Positions 1 through 6,394 of a stretch of 11,997 nucleotides of DNA are shown piece by piece (the first letter of the stretch is position 1; each line of letters starts with the position of its first letter). Source of the DNA: Actinomycetota bacterium. Lineage in GTDB: Bacteria > Actinomycetota > Acidimicrobiia > Acidimicrobiales > Microtrichaceae. Location of the stretch: positions 1 through 11,997 of the forward strand of contig SXMI01000161.1 of assembly GCA_005777415.1 (NCBI GenBank), written 5' to 3'. The notes under the pieces are model-generated. The model searched no databases. It worked only from the letters and a program-made list of their open reading frames with translations, and had not been told where the DNA came from. The translations under genes were made by a program, and so were the position numbers.

Positions 1-89
1 CAGCGGACCAGGTCCTCGAGGCGACCCGTCAGCACGTTGTGCTGCAGGCCCCCGAGACCGTCCGCACCGACGTCGGCGACGATGCCCAT
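1..89 (-). CDS. nuoB: NADH-quinone oxidoreductase subunit B, N-terminal fragment
   Basis: Only the first 29 codons are inside the window; the gene runs off the left edge. The start ATG (89-87) shares one base with the TGA of nuoA (TGATG), the usual close coupling of nuoA and nuoB. The visible peptide begins MGIVADVGADGLGG and ends in GRLEDLVR followed by the first two bases of a Trp codon. This fits the family's leader before the W-A-R-x-x-S-L-W-P segment. NuoB carries cluster N2 at the quinone end of the peripheral arm of complex I, but its cysteine ligands lie beyond the edge. The call rests on position directly after nuoA and on the short N-terminal match. Confidence 0.82.
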   Translation of the reverse strand, partial: MGIVADVGADGLGGLQHNVLTGRLEDLVR

Positions 90-559
90 CAGGCGGCCAC
101 CTCGGTGCCGTCGGCGGCGCGGCCCTCGGTGCCGACGCGGCGGATCGTGCTCGTCGTCGTGCGCGCCGGCATGGAGCGCAGCGCCGAGCGGCGGGCCCGG
201 ACGACCGGCCCCCAGTCGAGCGCACCGTTGCGGATCAGGTAGAGGAACGACTCGAACACCGCCGCGGCGAAGATGCCGATCGCCACCAGGCCGAAGCCAC
301 CGAGCTGCTCGGCCACCATCGTGAACGGTTAGAAGAAGATGATCCCGATGTCGAAGACGATGAAGATCAGGGCGATCAGGAAGAACCGGACCGGGAACCG
401 CTCGGGCGGGTCGGTCTGGTCGACGATGCCGCACTCGTAGGGCGCCACCTTGGCCTCGGTCGGCCGCCTCGGCTGCAGGAGGCTGGACGCCACGAAGCTC
501 AATGCGGCGAACAACGCCGCGAGCACGATCATCGCCACGATCGGCAGGTACTGCCCCAC
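89..559 (-). pseudogene. nuoA: NADH-quinone oxidoreductase subunit A, interrupted by an in-frame TAA
   Basis: NuoA is a three-helix membrane subunit of complex I at the quinone-binding interface. The reading frame starts at GTG 559, with a GAGGTG ribosome site nine bases upstream, and stays open in the same frame to TGA 89-91 except for TAA at 331-329 (codon 77). The first half holds TM1 and the family signature APYECGI...RFPVRFFLIA...FDIGIIFF. The second half (PFTMVAEQLGGFGL...NGALDWGP) is clearly the rest of NuoA with TM3. The stop sits where the family usually has Tyr (IIFLYP), so one base change, TAC or TAT to TAA, explains it. Five codons earlier the conserved Glu of FDIEI is Gly (GGG). 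An ATG lies nine bases past the stop, so two 76-residue pieces are possible. It starts three bases after the preceding gene. Sequencing error, a real nonsense mutation, readthrough and a split gene all remain open. Confidence 0.85.
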
Positions 560-562
560 GGT

Positions 563-1555
563 TCAGCGCACCTCGGCGGGCAACTCCGCCTGGGAGGGGT
601 CCCACTCGTCGCGGACCTGCATCGCCCGCTTGTCCCGGTTGTGGAGCATCCAGACGAGCGCCGCGAACACGATGCCCGAGAAGAGCGTGAAGAGGAACGG
701 GATGAGGCGACGTGTCCCCAGGTTCCGGAGCAGCACGACCGTCACCGTCTCGGCCTCCTCGTCGACCTTCGGCGGCGGCGGCGCCTCACCGGGGGCCACG
801 ATCTGCTCGGTGTTCTTCTGCACCGTCACGGCGGCGTACAGCGGCGGGTTCTTCGGCTGGAACACCGTGCTGACCCGACGCCAGGCCCGGTCGATGAGCG
901 ACCGTTCACCCTTGACGGTCTCGGGCTCGGCCGCCTCCTTGCCACCGAAGAAGAACACGTCCTTGACGGTGTAGGTCGAGGTCGACGTCGACTCGCCGAA
1001 CGCCTTGTACTCGGCGAGCAGCGCATCGGAGGCCGCCACCGCGTCGCCACGGCGTGAGTCGGTCTCGGGCAGGATCCGCCAGCCGTCGAGCTGCTCGTCG
1101 AGCTGCTCCTTGAGCGACGGGGCCACGGTGACGGCGTCGGTCAGGGTCTGCGCGGTGAACCCCTCACCCTCGGACTCGGCGATCTGCTGGGCCAGCTCGG
1201 GGTTGGTCGCCAGGTAGTCGGCCAGGAAGGTCTGCGGATCGGGCAGGTCGGCCGAGGACGGGAGCCGTTCGACGACGTCGGTGGCCACGGCGTCGGCCCG
1301 GGTGAAGTTGACCTCCTTGGCGATCCACGACGGGTCCGCCCCACGCAGACCGATGCCGTACATCCACCAGATGAGACCCATGGAGAACATCCAGCCCATG
1401 AGGCCGGCCAGGGCGATGAGGAATCCGTTGCGGACGCCGGTGTTCGTCGCCAGCAGCAGGTAGACGGAACCGCACAGCACGACCACGCCCACGAGCACCA
1501 CGAGGGCACCCCGGATGTTGGGGTCGAAGGCGATGGCGGAGAGGATCAGTGACAT
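563..1555 (-). CDS. Uncharacterised three-helix membrane protein of the bc/complex I operon
   Basis: I do not recognise a named family in this 330-residue protein. Two hydrophobic helices lie at about residues 14-36 and 44-68, then a polar domain of about 210 residues, then one helix at about 284-304 and a charged C-terminal tail. The polar domain is rich in Asp, Glu and Thr and contains a proline run (APPPPK). No CxxCH, Rieske or Fe-S motif is present, so it is probably not a redox carrier itself. The ATG at 1555 has GAGGAA five bases upstream. It lies between the dihaem cytochrome c (33-base gap) and nuoA (3-base gap), so it is almost certainly cotranscribed with both. From context I infer an accessory or assembly subunit of the menaquinol-cytochrome c complex, or a link between that complex and complex I. 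Confidence 0.8.
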   Translation of the reverse strand: MSLILSAIAFDPNIRGALVVLVGVVVLCGSVYLLLATNTGVRNGFLIALAGLMGWMFSMGLIWWMYGIGLRGADPSWIAKEVNFTRADAVATDVVERLPSSADLPDPQTFLADYLATNPELAQQIAESEGEGFTAQTLTDAVTVAPSLKEQLDEQLDGWRILPETDSRRGDAVAASDALLAEYKAFGESTSTSTYTVKDVFFFGGKEAAEPETVKGERSLIDRAWRRVSTVFQPKNPPLYAAVTVQKNTEQIVAPGEAPPPPKVDEEAETVTVVLLRNLGTRRLIPFLFTLFSGIVFAALVWMLHNRDKRAMQVRDEWDPSQAELPAEVR

Positions 1556-1588
1556 TCGGTTCCTCGCTGGGACGACGCGACCGGCCGG

Positions 1589-2821
1589 CTACTCGCCGGC
1601 GGTCCCCCGGTTGGCGGTGATGAACGTCGGCGACTCAGCGGTGCCGGCGATCGGGGACTTGACGGTGGAGTTGTTGGACAGGTTGCGCTCGTAGGTCACG
1701 ATCGCCCAGACCTGCTCCGGGGCCAGCTGACCCTCCTTGCCCAGGTCGGGGACTCCCTCCTCGGCACGTCCGGTGTTCCGGTTCACGCCGAACCCGGGCA
1801 TCTGCGGGTTGCCCTGCTTGCGGGAGAAGTAGATCTTCCCGGAGTCCATGCCCTTCCAGATCAGGTCGAAGTGCTGCTGCTCGGTGGCCTCCTTCTCGAC
1901 ACCGACCAGACTCGGCCCGAACGCTCCGTACTGGAGCCGCTCGAAGGGCTCCCAGGCCTTGCCGTAGTTGGCGCCGGCCACGTGGCAGCGGGCGCAGGAG
2001 TAGGACCCGGCGGCCAGCTCCTGGTTGTTGAAGAGGATCTCGCCGAGCTTGAGCTCGTCGCCACGGGAGAGCCGGTTGGCGTCGACCGGCTCGACGTCGC
2101 CGTTCGGCGCGACGTCGGCGTTCGACTTCCGGACGGCCATCATCCGCTCGTAGAGGTCCGAGTCGATCGACTTCACGAAGTCGTCGACCGTGAGGCGCAT
2201 CTCCTCCACGGGGAGCTGCACCGACCACAGGTAGTCGATGATCTCGTCGATCTGCTGCGTGGTGAGCGGACCGCCACCCTCGGCACCCCAGGCGGCCATG
2301 GGCGAACCGGGCCGGCCGTAGTTGAGGATGTAGCGCACCTGCTCCTCGTCGTAGCGGTAGAGCACATTGTTCAGCGCCGGGGCGATCCAGTTCACCTGGG
2401 CGACGAAGCTGCCGCTCTGGTCGTTGATGACGTAGTTGGCGAGCCCGCCCACGCCGGCACCGCCGTGGCAGTTCACGCACTGGGCGCCGTTCTCGTACAG
2501 CTCCAGGCCGCGGCGGACGAAGGTCTCGTCGAAGGTCTCGACCGCGCCCTCCTGGCGGCCCGGCTCACCGAGCCAGTAGAGCGGCAGACCGACGGCGATG
2601 ACGGCGAGCAGTCCCAATGCCGAGAAGAGCGCCACGTTCAGTCGCTTGCCCTCGAGCTCCTCGTCGGGGGTCCCGGGCCGGCGGTTCGCCGCCAGTTCGA
2701 TCTCGGCGCCGACCTCGTCCCGGCCGGACCGGAGGTTCACGAAGAGCCAGATGATGAATCCGACGACGACGGCCGCCAGGACGACGAAGCCGATCGCGCG
2801 TTGTGTGGTTGCGAGGAGCAT
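1589..2821 (-). CDS. Membrane-anchored dihaem cytochrome c subunit of the bc complex
   Basis: The 410-residue protein has two N-terminal helices (about residues 10-30 and 63-83) and then a large domain with two c-type haem sites, CVNCH at 115-119 and CARCH at 276-280. Likely axial methionines are M175 (GSPMAAWG) and M341 (NPQMPGFG). With two helices the haem domains should lie outside the membrane. It probably takes electrons from the Rieske cluster and passes them to a terminal oxidase, the role that dihaem QcrC plays in other Actinomycetota. QcrC is normally anchored by a single C-terminal helix, so this layout differs and the qcrC symbol is not assigned. The ATG at 2821 has GGAA four bases upstream. 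It lies 45 bases after the Rieske gene and ends in TAG, the only TAG stop in the window. Confidence 0.92.
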   Translation of the reverse strand: MLLATTQRAIGFVVLAAVVVGFIIWLFVNLRSGRDEVGAEIELAANRRPGTPDEELEGKRLNVALFSALGLLAVIAVGLPLYWLGEPGRQEGAVETFDETFVRRGLELYENGAQCVNCHGGAGVGGLANYVINDQSGSFVAQVNWIAPALNNVLYRYDEEQVRYILNYGRPGSPMAAWGAEGGGPLTTQQIDEIIDYLWSVQLPVEEMRLTVDDFVKSIDSDLYERMMAVRKSNADVAPNGDVEPVDANRLSRGDELKLGEILFNNQELAAGSYSCARCHVAGANYGKAWEPFERLQYGAFGPSLVGVEKEATEQQHFDLIWKGMDSGKIYFSRKQGNPQMPGFGVNRNTGRAEEGVPDLGKEGQLAPEQVWAIVTYERNLSNNSTVKSPIAGTAESPTFITANRGTAGE

Positions 2822-2866
2822 CAGGTTCCGGAGTTTCCTTCAGGTGGGTCGACGGTGCGAAATCGA

Positions 2867-3751
2867 TCAGCCGCTGTGGCCGCCGGAGGCAGCGCCGATG
2901 CAGTTCGGGCCCTCAGCCTCCTGGCCGGTGGTGTTGGTGCCGATGGGCGGGCCCTGGACGACGGCGCCGGTGTTGACCACGAGCACGCCGCCGCTGACCT
3001 CGGTGGCGAAGCGGTCCATGCCTCGGGGAGCCGGACCGCCCTTCTTCTCGCCGGCCTGGTTGTACTGCGAGCCGTGGCAGGGGCACTCGAACCACTGCGA
3101 GCTCTTGCAGTCCGGGACACGACAGCCGAGGTGCGGGCACTTCTGGTACATCACGGCGATCCCCGCCTTGAGCGAGTTGAGGACCGGAGCGGAGTACACC
3201 TGCTCGGCCTTGGGCAGCGCCGACGACGGGTAGTTGGTCAGCCACATGCGGCCCTCGGGCTTGTAGAGGAATCCGCCGCCCTTCTCGATCTCGGCCTTCA
3301 GGTCTGCCACCGACCCGACCCGGAGCTTGGAGCCGAACCCGCCGCCGCCGGACGGCCACAGGAACCCGACGATCGCCACGCCGAAGGCCGTGATGCCCAG
3401 CCCGAAGGCGGCGATGACGCCCCGGTTGAGGAACTGCCGACGGGTCACGCCGTAGGTCTCGGGGTCCGGCGGGACGAACACGGCCGGAGGGGCGACGTCG
3501 TCGGTCGTGGCGACGGTGCCACCACCGACCCGCTCCAGGGCGGCCGACCGCTCGATCTCGGCGCCGGTCGGGGCGGCGACGACGGAGGCCACGGCCTCCT
3601 CCTTGCGGGCCGACCGGTCGCGCTGACGGGTCTCACGGGCCAGCGTGCCGGTGGCGCTGTCCACGTCGCGACGACGGATCGCACCCATGAGGGCGACCGC
3701 CGCCAGGGCGCAGATCACCAGGATGGCCAGGACGATGAAGAATCCACTCAT
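2867..3751 (-). CDS. Rieske iron-sulfur subunit of the menaquinol-cytochrome c reductase
   Basis: The [2Fe-2S] motifs are complete: CPHLGC at residues 205-210 and CPCHGS at 223-228. Expected ligands are C205, H207, C223 and H226, with C210-C225 forming the disulfide. An extra Cys (C215) lies between them, and another is near the C-terminus (GPNC). TM1 is at about residues 4-24; a second helix (112-132) directly follows a twin-arginine motif, TRRQFLNRG at 103-111. This suggests Sec insertion of the first helix and Tat export of the folded cluster domain, as known for actinobacterial QcrA, although QcrA usually has three helices. The charged stretch between the helices (about 26-103) would be cytoplasmic. 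The ribosome site GAGGTGA overlaps the TGA of the preceding cytochrome b C-terminal gene, 12 bases upstream, implying translational coupling. It oxidises menaquinol together with the cytochrome b subunits. Confidence 0.95.
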   Translation of the reverse strand: MSGFFIVLAILVICALAAVALMGAIRRRDVDSATGTLARETRQRDRSARKEEAVASVVAAPTGAEIERSAALERVGGGTVATTDDVAPPAVFVPPDPETYGVTRRQFLNRGVIAAFGLGITAFGVAIVGFLWPSGGGGFGSKLRVGSVADLKAEIEKGGGFLYKPEGRMWLTNYPSSALPKAEQVYSAPVLNSLKAGIAVMYQKCPHLGCRVPDCKSSQWFECPCHGSQYNQAGEKKGGPAPRGMDRFATEVSGGVLVVNTGAVVQGPPIGTNTTGQEAEGPNCIGAASGGHSG

Positions 3752-3763
3752 TGTGCTGTCACC

Positions 3764-4561
3764 TCACAGTTCGAAGAAGAGGCCGTCGATCCACGGCAGG
3801 GTGAAGTTGAACCCCGGTCCACGGAAGAACGAGCCGATGATCACGAGCACCGCCCAGAACATCAGGAACAGCGTCATGAGCGAGACGGCGAACTTGCGAT
3901 CCTCGGGCTTGTTGGACGGGTTCTTGTCCATGTAGGGCGCCAGGATCAGCAGGAAGATGCCCATACCGGGGATGGTCACGCCGGCGACCATCGGGTGGAA
4001 CATCGTGAGCAGTTCCTGCAGGCCGAGGAAGTACCAGGGCGCCTTCGACGGGTTGGGCGTCTTGTTGAAGTCGGCCAGCTCAAGCAACGGGGCGTTGACG
4101 AACCAGGAGAAAAACAACAGGAACGCCGTGCAGGCGAGCGCTGCGACGAACTCGGCCACGATCAGGTGCGGCCACACGTGGACCTTGTCCTGGGGCTTGG
4201 CCTTCACGTCCTGGATGGACCCGGCCTTGACCACCGTCAGCAGTCGCTGGGTATGTCCACCCGGGCCGGCCGCCATGGGCGGACCGCCGGCTGCGACGAC
4301 GGTCCCACCGGTCGGGGCCGTCGCCACGGCCGTCGCCGTGCCGCCACCGGACTCGGCGGCCGGCTCGTCGCCGCCCTCCGCCTTGCGGGCCTTGGCCGAC
4401 TTGGATCGGGCCAGGAGGTGCGCCGGGATCCGGCTGTCGCCGCCCGAGGACGCCGCCGGCGCCTCGGCGGTCTCCTCGGCCGCGGGCTCGGGGGCCGCAG
4501 CCGCGGACTTGTCTCGTGCTGCCTTCGCTCGCTTGAGGAGGTGTTCGGGAACCTCAGTCAT
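3764..4561 (-). CDS. Cytochrome b C-terminal (subunit-IV-like) protein with TEVPEHLL N-terminal extension
   Basis: Residues about 112-265 form a subunit-IV/cytochrome b C-terminal domain. It shows DKVHVWPHLI (125-134), three hydrophobic helices (about 134-156, 194-210 and 226-245), NKTPNPSKAPWYF (166-178) and the end motif SFFRGPGFNFTLPW (244-257). The quinol-oxidation PEWY motif appears as A-P-W-Y (174-177), without the Glu. Similar PWY versions occur, as I recall, in some other bacterial bc complexes. Residues 1-110 are an Ala/Pro/Gly-rich, probably disordered, cytoplasmic extension that begins MTEVPEHLLKR and repeats the motif as RIPAHLLARSK at 44-54. The subunit pairs with the cytochrome b encoded upstream to form the Qo site. 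The ATG at 4561 follows a 77-base spacer that contains a 15-bp tandem repeat; GGAG lies ten bases from the start. Confidence 0.92.
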   Translation of the reverse strand: MTEVPEHLLKRAKAARDKSAAAAPEPAAEETAEAPAASSGGDSRIPAHLLARSKSAKARKAEGGDEPAAESGGGTATAVATAPTGGTVVAAGGPPMAAGPGGHTQRLLTVVKAGSIQDVKAKPQDKVHVWPHLIVAEFVAALACTAFLLFFSWFVNAPLLELADFNKTPNPSKAPWYFLGLQELLTMFHPMVAGVTIPGMGIFLLILAPYMDKNPSNKPEDRKFAVSLMTLFLMFWAVLVIIGSFFRGPGFNFTLPWIDGLFFEL

Positions 4562-4574
4562 GTGCTCGATGCTC

Positions 4575-4604
4575 CAGGTTCAACGCGATCAGGTTCAACT
4601 CGAT
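4575..4604. repeat. Tandem 15-bp repeat, two copies, in the spacer before the subunit-IV-like gene
   Basis: Two head-to-tail 15-base units lie at 4575-4589 and 4590-4604 and differ at one base: caggttcaacgcgat and caggttcaactcgat. They sit in the 77-base gap between cytochrome b and the subunit-IV-like gene, just upstream of its ribosome site on the minus strand. The copies could come from slippage or affect translation initiation; no known regulator site is recognised. Confidence 0.85.
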
Positions 4605-4638
4605 CGGGGCGGACGGGGGACCAGTCGTGATGGGCCGC

Positions 4639-5424
4639 TCAGAGCGGTCCGGAGATACCGCCATCCTTGCGTACCCGCCAGAAGTGGATGGCCATGAAGA
4701 TGACGGTGATGAACGGGAAGAAGAGGACGTGGAGGACGTACCATCGCAGGAGCGTGTCCGTGCCGATCTCGGCCCCGCCGAGCAGGACGAACCGGACCTG
4801 CGATCCGAACACCGGCGTGTAGCCCATCATGTTCGTCCCCACGGTCACCGCCCAGAGGGCCAACTGGTCCCAGGGCAGCAGGTAGCCGGTGAACGAGAGC
4901 AGCAGGGTGAGGGTCAACAGCACCACGCCGATGACCCAGTTGAACTCCCGGGGCGCCTTGTAGGCGCCGTGGTAGAAGACCCGGGCCATGTGCAGGAACA
5001 CCGACAGCACCATCAGGTGGGCGCCCCATCGATGCATGTTCCGCACCAGCAGCCCGAAGGTGACCGAGGTCTGGAGCGTGTAGATGTCGTCCCAGGCCTG
5101 GGCCGCCGTCGGTCGGTAGAAGAACATCAGGAAGATGCCCGTCACGGTGAGCACGATGAAGAGGAAGAAGCTCAGGCCACCGAGGCAGAGCGTGTAGCTG
5201 ACCTTGACCGCGTGCCGCTTCACCTTCACCGGGTGGAGGTGGTAGAGGACGCTGTTCATGATCACGTAGGACCGGTTCCGGGGACTGTCGGAGTAGCCCT
5301 TCCGGAAGATGGATCCGGGCCGGAAGATGGAGTTCCAGGCCTGCGAGCCCTGGACCGAGTCCGTCAGCTGGCCGATCTTGTCCTGGACCTTCGTCTTCGG
5401 GGATCCCTGCATGGTCTTCGCCAT
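4639..5424 (-). CDS. b6-type cytochrome b (N-terminal, diheme b subunit) of the bc complex
   Basis: The 261-residue protein is the size of b6 plus a leader, and it ends in RKDGGISGPL like b6 proteins. Haem b ligands are the pairs H131/H145 and H232/H247. The 15-residue spacing of the second pair is the b6 type, whereas mitochondrial-type cytochrome b has 14. Family landmarks include NMHRWGAH, SFTGYLLPWDQ (177-187) and FFYRPT (101-106). Cys80 in TLCLGG lies 24 residues before the Arg of YRPT, matching Cys35 of chloroplast b6, which binds haem c_i covalently. About 50 extra residues precede the usual b6 start. The ATG at 5424 is chosen because AGGGAG lies six bases upstream and family-like sequence does not extend above it; the frame stays open further but there overlaps the ferredoxin gene. 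Role: core membrane subunit that carries electrons from quinol across the membrane. Confidence 0.95.
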   Translation of the reverse strand: MAKTMQGSPKTKVQDKIGQLTDSVQGSQAWNSIFRPGSIFRKGYSDSPRNRSYVIMNSVLYHLHPVKVKRHAVKVSYTLCLGGLSFFLFIVLTVTGIFLMFFYRPTAAQAWDDIYTLQTSVTFGLLVRNMHRWGAHLMVLSVFLHMARVFYHGAYKAPREFNWVIGVVLLTLTLLLSFTGYLLPWDQLALWAVTVGTNMMGYTPVFGSQVRFVLLGGAEIGTDTLLRWYVLHVLFFPFITVIFMAIHFWRVRKDGGISGPL

Positions 5425-5457
5425 CGATCGCTCCCTGTTGCGTCGCTGTCGTCTGCG

Positions 5458-5495
5458 CTGTCGGTCGTGTGTCTGTCGGTCGTGTGTCTGTCGGT
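5458..5495. repeat. Tandem 15-bp repeat, about 2.5 copies, in the spacer before cytochrome b
   Basis: The unit ctgtcggtcgtgtgt is perfectly repeated at 5458-5472 and 5473-5487, with a partial third copy at 5488-5495. It lies in the 77-base gap between the ferredoxin stop and the cytochrome b start. On the coding (minus) strand it gives a C/A-rich leader repeating CCGACAG, which looks unstructured. The function is unknown; it could be slippage or a translation-related leader. Confidence 0.88.
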
Positions 5496-5501
5496 GCCGG
5501 C

Positions 5502-5918
5502 TCAGCCGAGGCGCATGCCGTAGCCGTAGCCGTGCGTGGAGGTGCGCTGGTGGAGGTCGCCGGCCGCCGCCGGGTCGCCCACCTTGCCCAGGATGATGAC
5601 CCCGGTGGGGCACCGGTCGACGCAGAGCGCACAGCGGGTGCACACGTCGTCGTCGATCAGGAACACCACGTGGTCGGACGGGTCGGTGCCGGGGCGGTCC
5701 ACCCCGACCGCTTCGTCGATGGCCCCCGGCGTCACCATGTGGATGCACTTCCAGGGGCAGATGTCCACGCAGCCCTCGCACATGATGCACTCGGACTGGT
5801 CGATGTGGATGAACTGCTTGGGCTTGACGGCCTTGGCCAGGTAGTCGGCGTCGACCTCCTGGAGCACGTAGTCGTCCACGAACTCCGGCATCGGCGGATT
5901 GGCGTCGGTGGTGGTCAT
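5502..5918 (-). CDS. Two-[4Fe-4S] ferredoxin encoded in the bc-complex operon
   Basis: The 138-residue protein carries two complete Fe-S binding motifs: C44-C47-C50-C54 (CIMCEGCVDICP) and C93-C96-C99-C103 (CTRCALCVDRCP). A 38-residue insertion between the motifs makes it longer than the simple bacterial ferredoxins of about 55-80 residues. No signal peptide or membrane helix is visible, so it should be cytoplasmic or sit on the cytoplasmic face of the complex. The ATG at 5918 has GAGGAG seven bases upstream, overlapping the stop of the preceding membrane protein. The position between an operon-specific membrane protein and cytochrome b implies a dedicated electron-transfer partner of this complex, not a general ferredoxin. 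That role is inference; an adapter or assembly role is also possible. Confidence 0.93.
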   Translation of the reverse strand: MTTTDANPPMPEFVDDYVLQEVDADYLAKAVKPKQFIHIDQSECIMCEGCVDICPWKCIHMVTPGAIDEAVGVDRPGTDPSDHVVFLIDDDVCTRCALCVDRCPTGVIILGKVGDPAAAGDLHQRTSTHGYGYGMRLG

Positions 5919-5929
5919 CGAACTGCTCC

Positions 5930-6364
5930 TCAGGCCCGCTTCATGAGTGGTCGGCCGTAGGTCGAGGTCGGTTCCAGCGCCGCCTGTTGCTCGGCGCGCT
6001 CACCCCGCTTCTGCCACCAGGACCACATCCACATCTGACCGCCCAGGAACACGACGTAGATGAGCGTGGCGATGATGTCGCGGAACACCTGGGCCGACAC
6101 CTGGATCGGGAAGACCTCGAGCAGCGAGCCGCCCGGTCCCAGCCAGATGGTGTCGGGCCGCCAGTTGAGCTCCGAGTCCGCCCAGGTCAGCCAGTGGTGG
6201 GGCACGACCCCGTAGATCCAGAAGAGCACGAAGAAGATGTAGGTCCCGCCGAGGATCGCCTCACCCCAGGTGAGCGGGGTGCCCACCGGACGGCGCTTCG
6301 CGTACGGGAAGATCGGAGCGACCATCACCACCGTCAACAGCAGCGATACCAGGAACGCAACCAC
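5930..6364 (-). CDS. Uncharacterised small membrane protein, first gene of the bc operon
   Basis: I do not recognise a named family in these 144 residues. Three hydrophobic helices are visible at about 2-22, 36-54 and 94-116. A His pair, PHHWLTWAD (55-63), lies just after helix 2, and an aromatic patch, GGQMWMWSWW (108-117), ends helix 3. No CxxCH or Fe-S motif is present. The frame stays open far upstream, but the GTG at 6364 is chosen because GGAGG (complement of 6371-6375) lies six bases before it and hydrophobic sequence begins directly there. It leads an operon with ferredoxin (11-base gap) and cytochrome b. I infer a membrane subunit or docking partner for the ferredoxin; the His pair could bind haem or quinone but this is untested. 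Confidence 0.82.
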   Translation of the reverse strand: MVAFLVSLLLTVVMVAPIFPYAKRRPVGTPLTWGEAILGGTYIFFVLFWIYGVVPHHWLTWADSELNWRPDTIWLGPGGSLLEVFPIQVSAQVFRDIIATLIYVVFLGGQMWMWSWWQKRGERAEQQAALEPTSTYGRPLMKRA

Positions 6365-6370
6365 TCTGTG

Positions 6371-6375
6371 CCTCC
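6371..6375 (-). promoter_or_regulatory. Ribosome binding site that decides the GTG start at 6364
   Basis: On the minus strand this reads GGAGG, six bases before GTG 6364-6362. It fixes the start of the first bc-operon gene, whose frame otherwise stays open well upstream. Confidence 0.8.
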
Positions 6376-6378
6376 GCT

Positions 6379-6394
6379 CGTGAAACTTCTCACA
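6379..6394. promoter_or_regulatory. CRP/FNR-family-like operator
   Basis: The plus strand reads cgtga-aacttc-tcaca. This matches the TGTGA-N6-TCACA consensus of CRP/GlxR-type regulators at nine of ten positions. It lies 15 bases upstream of the first bc-operon start codon and overlaps a possible -10 at 6394-6399. A dimer bound there would be expected to block transcription of the operon. The regulator is not in the window, so this is a motif-based inference. Confidence 0.5.

Noticed and set aside
1871..4630. A 919-codon open frame on the plus strand
   Set aside because: It runs antisense to the dihaem cytochrome, Rieske and subunit-IV genes, all of which have clear motifs. Its product is low in hydrophobic or family features and rich in Gly, Arg, Asp and Glu, as expected of a GC-rich shadow frame.
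5458..5495. Possible start of a CRISPR-like array
   Set aside because: The units are directly adjacent with no spacers and only about 2.5 copies; it is a simple tandem repeat.
4639..5790. Longer version of cytochrome b starting at 5790
   Set aside because: The extra 122 codons overlap the ferredoxin in another frame and read like a shadow, including the spacer repeat. ATG 5424 has a good ribosome site.
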